Of a stretch of 64,000 nt of DNA, positions 58,038 through 64,000 are shown one piece after another. The notes below the pieces were generated by a model. That model had not been told where the DNA came from and did not search any database. It was given only the letters and a program-made list of their open reading frames with translations. The position numbers and the translations under genes are program-made. This DNA comes from Sphaerolaimus hirsutus (Eukaryota; Nematoda; Chromadorea; Monhysterida; Sphaerolaimidae): contig OZ038452.1 of NCBI GenBank assembly GCA_964036195.1, forward strand, positions 7,992,704 through 8,056,703, written 5' to 3'. Numbering within the stretch: the stretch's first letter is position 1; every line of letters starts with the position of its first letter.

Positions 58038-61000
58038 TCACTCAAACTCCGATTGCACGTTGCCATTGAGCGGCGACGTTTCGTTGGTGTCCCCACCGGC
58101 AGTCATGTTTGGTGGCGGCGGCATAGCGATTACTGTCGGCCGCTCGGGGGGTGGACTGCTCGACTGGGCACCCCCGCGCGGTGACGCCTGGGTGTAGAGG
58201 GGTTATGGAGGGGTGGTCGAAAGGGGTCTAGACTGTAACGGTGAAATTTACTGTGAAGCTGTACGGACCACCCGACAACGGAAATTACCGATGCAGTATA
58301 TTCCCACTATTCAAGGCTTGGCCGCAGCATGTTTTCGCCCAAAACTTGCCATCTAGCTAATACTCCTTGCTATTCTTTTGAAATTATTGACCCATTTGAC
58401 CGAATAAATTAACTACTTTCAAAGCTACCCAAAGTTTTTAATTTAAGAAACCCAATGCAGCAATGAGTAATTATTTACAAACAGAACCAATATTCCGCAA
58501 AATAAGAAAAGATTCAAACCTTGGGCCCATTAGAAGGCTGATCAGTAATGACGGTTTGTGGCTGGCCGTCGCCTGTTCCCGAAGTTTCGTCAGCAAAGCC
58601 ATACTGAGTGATATGCGGAAAAATTTGTATTTGGATGGAGCTGGATATAAGGGGAAATTAGGTTTTGAAAAATTCAAATTATGTATTTGAGTATTTGATT
58701 TTGAGCTGGAACTTTTTTCCGAGATTCTGATATGTTAGATGCAAATATTACAAATAAGGCCAATTTCGAAAAGTGATGAATCAGCAGAGTTTACGTGAAT
58801 ACATAATACGTAACTACTGTTCACAGAGATCGAAAATAATTGAGGCGTCCAATTCTTAAAGTCGACAAGTCCAAAATATGACAATTTCGAGTTAGGCCTA
58901 GAAACGTCATCTGGGGCTACTCCCGCACATTTTTCATAATTTTCCATAAAAGTTTTTGACCTCACATGCCCATATAGCATAGTGCCAAATTTGACATTTT
59001 TTGGGAAAAATGCAAAAAAAATTGGGCAAGAAGTCGACAAGTCCACTTAGTTTCGGGCTAAAAGTCGACAAGTTCATCGTCCGCATCCTTTTTTATGGGA
59101 AAAAACGCAAGAAATGTGATAAGTCCACTATGGGCACCGATCTCTAAATGGCGACAAGTCCATAATTTTCCCATAAGGCAGCCTCGGCTTCCCCGGGAAC
59201 AAAAATGTTCTATAGTGCAAGAAGTCGACAAGTCCATTTCCCCTCCCCAAAACAGTTTTGCTCTGACCGAATGGAATTTTATGGACCCCCCACTTTTCAC
59301 ATATGCGTTGAGATTAGGGGCTGAAAATTTGACACGTTATTGTCAACGTATGGAACTTAATGGAAAGCATGAGAGAGCCAAATTGGATACGCACCACGGG
59401 CCTGGAATAGGGTTCAAAACTTAAAATGCAGTTTATTCAAAATCGCATTTTGTGGACTTATATAGCTTATACAGCTTATATAGCTAGACAATTCATTCTG
59501 ACTAACTCAAACGTGTTTAAACCATTTTTCTAGTTTCAAAAATTTCGACCGTCAACCAGTGTTAAGAGCCTCAAAACAACGTACATATTCATTGTAATCC
59601 ATATCGGAGGGAGGTTTTGGTCTGCACTTCCCACAACAGCAATTGCAGCAACAACAGCAGCAGCAACAACAGTAACAGCCAGTGAATATGCAACAAGTGA
59701 AAAAGGCGATCTGCGCAAAAAATATATTTAGAAAATCGTAGTTTGCTAAATAAATGTAATCAAATGTTTTATTCGGGGGGGGGGGGGGGGGGGTAAACTA
59801 AAAGACGCTATTATTTGACTGCGTTAATTACAAAACCATGACAACTTCTGTTCCATGACACTTTCCTGTCAGTATATTCAAAACTACCGAATACAATACC
59901 AAATATCATTACAAGCCAGACATAGGCCCAACACACCAAGGGACAAATCGTAACTGGACAAAAAACGACACAAACCTTCGCCCAAACTGAATGTAAGGCC
60001 ATGAAAGCACCCAGATTCTCCTCGCCGAGCATATCGATCATTTTCAACCCCATCTGCCCGTGCATGTCGTACATTTTTCTCTTCTTTGGATTCGACAAAA
60101 CATTGTTGGCATAGTTGATCTGCTTGAACTGAAATGGGTGAAAAATATTAGAGCGGGTGATTATTTAGGTGACAGTGTTTTCAAAAAAACAAGTTTCCCC
60201 AATCAAATCAATTAATCAAAGAACTGCAATCAAATTTTCACAAAGTGGTCCAAAATTGGGTGATAGAGCAACACTAAATGTAAATATATGAAGTGACACA
60301 TGATGATTCTGCGGACACAAAGTCCAAGTTGAGCCATGGGACATATTGTCATTTTCGTTTGGGACGATAAATCGTGCCAGGAATTTTCAAACACAAATTT
60401 TCCATCGAAAACGCGTCATCGAGAATGTTTTCCAGTATTACAGGTCAAAAAGTGACAAAAACTTAAACCCTTAAAAACCGCACCTTCTCCGCAGTATCAG
60501 GGTCATCAGGATTCTTGTCGGGATGATATCTCAAAGCCAATCTCCTGTAAGCCCGTTTGATGTCATCCGGCGTCGCCTGCCGTGTCAATCCCAATTCCTC
60601 ATACAATGTGTCGTCTGCGCCAGCGATTCTGAATTGACAAAGCGATTTTTAGAATTTTTCTATTTCTTCTTCTATTTCTTTCTTTTTCTATTTTTAGGAT
60701 GACAATAGGGTTTTTCTTGGTGACAAGCAATATTCATAACATGATAGGGTATAGATTGGGTTAGCAAGTCTTTCTAGGCAGCCCAATTCACTGCAGATTA
60801 AATTAAACACGCCCAGTCCGGTATGTTCAGTTCCGCTCTGCTCTGACCCTACTAAGTTTGCGAATGGTGGGCACGCGAAAACGCTGTTACGGCCGTGCAC
60901 AATGGAAAAACCGCATTCATCCAGCCAAACACTAATCAAAGAAAATCTAAAAATATCATCTTACGTTGTTCGATCAACCGTGCCAGGACCGACCAACTTT

Positions 61001-61177
61001 TTCAATCTATATTTTCCCGCAAAACACGCACTGGGGCGGAATTCAAAACCTCCAAAGCCGCACAATTGAAACTCACGAGAATGTCCTCGATCTGGCTGAG
61101 CGTGGCTGTCCATCGGTTACGTTCGCACTGCCGTCGGCTGCCGTCGCTGCGGCAGTTCCCTCGCTTTCAGCGGCCAT
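58038..61177 (-). CDS. Csp: Cysteine string protein (DNAJC5 family), six exons
   Basis: On the minus strand the exons 61177-61077, 60628-60484, 60128-59976, 59710-59585, 58603-58520 and 58187-58038 splice in phase into 252 residues. CSP is a palmitoylated co-chaperone of synaptic and secretory vesicles that recruits Hsc70 to SNARE proteins. The N-terminus ends in a basic SARSRTFS, placed like the kinase site of vertebrate CSP. The J domain (about 41-105) has the HPD motif in [14 protein letters not shown] (residues 69-71). The linker [16 protein letters not shown] leads into the cysteine string (139-162): sixteen Cys, nine of them consecutive, closing [11 protein letters not shown]. The C-terminus (VIAMPPPPN) resembles insect CSP. 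Exons 5 and 6 both start in phase 0 after exon 4, and exon 5 also reads into a stop if unspliced, so isoforms with different tails are possible, as known in flies. Confidence 0.93.
58604..59584 (-). repeat. CSP intron 4 with dispersed AGTCGACAAGTCC motifs
   Basis: The motif (A)GTCGACAAGTCCA, or close variants, recurs at 58861, 59032, 59063, 59151 and 59223, with a weaker copy near 59118; the gene strand reads TGGACTTGTCGACTT. Spacing is irregular. I see no exon here. Confidence 0.5.
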
Positions 61178-61724
61178 TTCGCAGCGCTGCTGAGTCGGCT
61201 GAATTGGGCGGTCTCACTTGTTTTGGGTACATAAGTTTTTTAAAGTTTGCGAAAGAAATTGTGAGGGGACGTGTGAGCAATTACCTTTTTTCTGCAAGTT
61301 ACCTTATGTACGAACGAGTTTACTATGAAGTATAAAGTTGGGTTGAAATAAGCTTTCTTCAAGCACTTACATTTTTCTTACATTTTCATGCTCAGTTCAT
61401 GCTAACTGTTTATCATCAGTCTACCAACACTTTTTCAGTACCAAGGATACCATAGTTTTATCTTTTGCTAAATAATGATTTGGATACATCCCGGCCAAAT
61501 CGATTCTCTCAGCCTTGCCGAACAGTTTGGTCGGTTTCAGTTTATTGAATAGTATATCACTTTTTGTCTGTTTGTTTTTTGAATGGACAAACAATTCAAT
61601 ATTCTAGCGTAACAAAAAGTGGTGTGGTTGTCGTGGAGCGGCAACAAAATGTTCAAATTTTGAAAGACACATGAAAATAATAATTTCAAATTCGTCCGGC
61701 GAGGAAAGTTTTTGGCACTGCGCC
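61178..61724. promoter_or_regulatory. Divergent CSP / DHFR promoter region
   Basis: The start codons of the minus-strand CSP gene and the plus-strand DHFR gene are 547 bp apart, head to head, with no gene between, so both promoters must lie here unless leader introns extend further. Both start codons have good contexts (GAAATGGCC for CSP, GCCATGGGG for DHFR). No clear TATA box found. Confidence 0.55.
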
Positions 61725-63931
61725 ATGGGGGAAGTCTCGATGCAGAAAACTCCATCCATCATGATGAACATGATCGCTGCGGTTAGTGGGCCGAAAATGG
61801 GCATCGGTTGGTAAACAATTTCGATGTTTCATGCCTGTTTTTTGTGCAAATTCTCCCAAACTATTTATGTTTTCCTTTCAGGAAAAAACAACAAACTGCC
61901 CTGGCACCTGCCGCAGGAGTACAAATATTTCGTTCGGAAAACAAAAAGCACTAGTGATCCGAGCAAGAAAAACGCTGTTATAATGGGCCGTTTATGCTGG
62001 GAATCTATACCAGAAAAATTTCGGCCGTTGAAGTAGGTAATTATTTACCTAGTCTTTATTTCTTTGAAAAGTTTATTTATGAGTGTTTTATTGGTTTCAA
62101 AGTGAAACAAAGCTGACTAAAAACCACAAACTAAAACTGCAGTATTGCCCTATCAAATTGTTGTATAATCTCTGTTTACAGTATTTGGGGAGTTCCATTC
62201 TAAAAGTTCACAAGCGCCAACTCCAGAAAAATCAGAGTTAAGCATGGATTTGACCTCCACGTATAGTTTTTCACATTTCAGAAAAAAAATCTGCGTTATA
62301 GTCCATTTCGTTCCCGAGATACAGTGGTACCGATTTTCAAAAAAATCGCAATTTTCACATCGAAAGTGCACATATCTATCTCAGATCCCCTATGAAAAAC
62401 AGAACTTTCATTTCGTAAGTGCACATATCCATCTCGGACCACCGGAGTTTCATTTCATAAGTGCACATATCCAAAAAATAGTTTAATTTCCAAAAATGCA
62501 CGCGTGCTTCGGCGCGGCCGCGAAGAGCTGGCCGGAATTCCCATACAAAAAAAAGTTTCAATTCCAAAAATGCATACGTGAATTTCCAAATCTATTTTGC
62601 ACTATAAATCAAATATGCGTGCATATATTGATCTGAAAATTTAGGTAGAGGTACTTTTAGACACGGGCTTTGCAGTGATGTGATTAGTTTTTGCCTACGA
62701 TGCACCGTGAAGAAGTTATTGAACATTTAATTTCAAATGTTCAGATTTGTTCCCAATTTTGGGTGACTTACAAAATCTCACATAACTCCCTAAATATTTC
62801 CCGGCCAACAAAATATGTGGTCGCAAAAATTGTAGAGGAATGTCAAGTCTATCTGAAAAGTGCGGGGCAAGCGTCGTCCCCCAAACATAGCGCCGTCGGG
62901 CCAGCGTCAAACTTTAAAATGTGATTTTGAAAAATCGAAAAACTTGGATATATGCATTTTTAGAATGAAACTCCCCATTTACCCTTTCAAAGCCAAACGT
63001 ACAGGTGGAGCTTGAGAAACGTTTGGTCTGTGTATAAGATAAGTGTATCCATAAAACCATATTACTGTGTAGAACATTATTTCCATCTTAGCTTATTTGG
63101 GAAGTGTGCTTCTTATCAATTTCAGATTGCCGAGCCCAAAAAAATCTAAATATTTATGTGCTGTACTTTTGTGTATAATGGTACTTTTTTCTTTTACAGA
63201 GGTCGTCTGAACGTGGTTTTGAGTCGAACTTTGGAGAAACCACCTGCAGAGAATGTTTACTTGTGCAGAAGTCTTGATGAAGCTGTCAAATTGCTAACTG
63301 AGGTGATTGGGTCTCGGTGTTTATTTGTTAAATGGCCATTTACAGCGTGACGAGAAATTAAAGGTGAAATGTAAAATAGAAATTTACCGAAAATTTAATT
63401 AATTTCAAGTTTTTTAATTGAAAATTCAAAACTTTTTTCCCAAGTGTTCATTGCATGAGAGATGTTATTTTCTTGTTTGAATATTTTTATCACGAACATT
63501 CACTTGCTGCCAAGAATTGCGAATATTCAATGAATAATGATGCACAAAGGTGTCGTTGAAAAAATCACATTTCAATTTTTAATATACCACTTCTTTGATA
63601 TAGCTTTAATTTGTAATACTCACATATTTACGTCCCAAAATTTCACATGAAAAACCTTTCCCCCGATTCTCAGACAGAATTGCGAGACAGCATAGAAACA
63701 ATATGGAATGTCGGTGGCCGGGAAGTTTATGCAGCTGGCTTGCGGCATCCACTCAGCCACAAACTTTATTTGACTCGAATCAAGGATGAAATTGATTGTG
63801 ATGTCTTTTTTCCTTCCGTGGATTGGGATAAATTCACGGAGGTTCAGATCGATAATCAGCCGGATTGTGGGGTGCATGAAGAGAATGGGTTTAGCTACAC
63901 TTTTCATGTGTATGAGAAAATCGCTGGTTGA
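61725..63931 (+). CDS. Dhfr: Dihydrofolate reductase, four exons
   Basis: Exons 61725-61806, 61882-62032, 63200-63302 and 63674-63931 give 197 residues. DHFR reduces dihydrofolate to tetrahydrofolate with NADPH, for thymidylate, purine and glycine synthesis. Landmarks: [11 protein letters not shown] (25-35); catalytic acid E40 in LPQEYKYF, with insect-like spacing one residue shorter than in vertebrates; [33 protein letters not shown]; and the cofactor-binding [10 protein letters not shown] (122-131). The exon 1 donor is ATCG|GTTGGT. The later GT (GGTTG|GTAAAC) looks better as a donor, but it breaks the reading frame. The start at 61725 has the best context; in-frame ATGs at 61740, 61761 and 61764 are alternatives. 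The usual K-T after MGR/MGK is replaced by L-C (MGRLCW), which is odd for the family. Confidence 0.94.
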
Positions 63932-64000
63932 ACAACTTTGGTTGCGGGTTTTACAGACCATTCTATCTTTATAAATTAATTCAATTCTTATTATTTTTTA

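Noticed and set aside
61801-61812. Alternative DHFR exon 1 donor GGTTG|GTAAAC
   Set aside because: It resembles the donor consensus better but shifts the frame and destroys the conserved [10 protein letters not shown]; the GT five bases earlier restores it.

Overview
The window is animal nuclear DNA, most likely from an arthropod or another protostome invertebrate. Genes are split into many GC-rich exons with strong G/C bias at third codon positions, set in AT-rich introns and intergenic DNA crowded with short transposons. The DHFR and cysteine string protein read like insect homologues (an arthropod-style spacing around the DHFR catalytic acid; an 'AMPPP' tail in the CSP). I could run no search, so the taxon is an inference.

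Layout. (1) 1891-24088, plus strand: a complete vinculin gene of 19 exons that splice in phase into a 1021-residue protein. (2) Introns 1 and 8 of vinculin hold four extra, strongly coding exons on the same strand (4327-4573, 6540-6662, 15248-15714, 15867-16158). They join in phase with one another and with vinculin, so they belong either to an interleaved unknown gene or to unusual vinculin isoforms. (3) 26929-28516, plus: a three-exon gene for a small membrane protein of 158 residues. (4) 28517-50500: a gene-poor stretch of nested non-autonomous DNA transposons. (5) 50867-53101, plus: a six-exon Ser/Thr kinase of ULK/ATG1 type with a hydrophobic C-terminus. (6) 58038-61177, minus: a six-exon DNAJC5/cysteine string protein gene. 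(7) 61725-63931, plus: a four-exon dihydrofolate reductase gene, divergent from the CSP gene across a 547-bp shared promoter region.

Transposons. Nine elements can be delimited to the base by perfect 8-bp target site duplications and short inverted ends (TAGGGT..., CAACGATGG, CAGGGACG, CAGGGGTCTCC), which fits non-autonomous hAT elements. Several carry arrays of short repeats just inside their ends (GGGACC, GGGATC, CGGAAAA, GGTACGGTAAA). No transposase gene was seen.

Most interesting: a roughly 170-200 bp palindromic element with a splice donor at one tip (CAG|GTGCCA) and a splice acceptor at the other (CTGCCCCCAG|G). It forms the whole of vinculin intron 6 (9944-10138) and the whole of kinase intron 5 (52776-52971), with the same 18-bp palindromic centre in both, and it is also present between genes. 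This looks like an introner: a transposon family that creates new introns.
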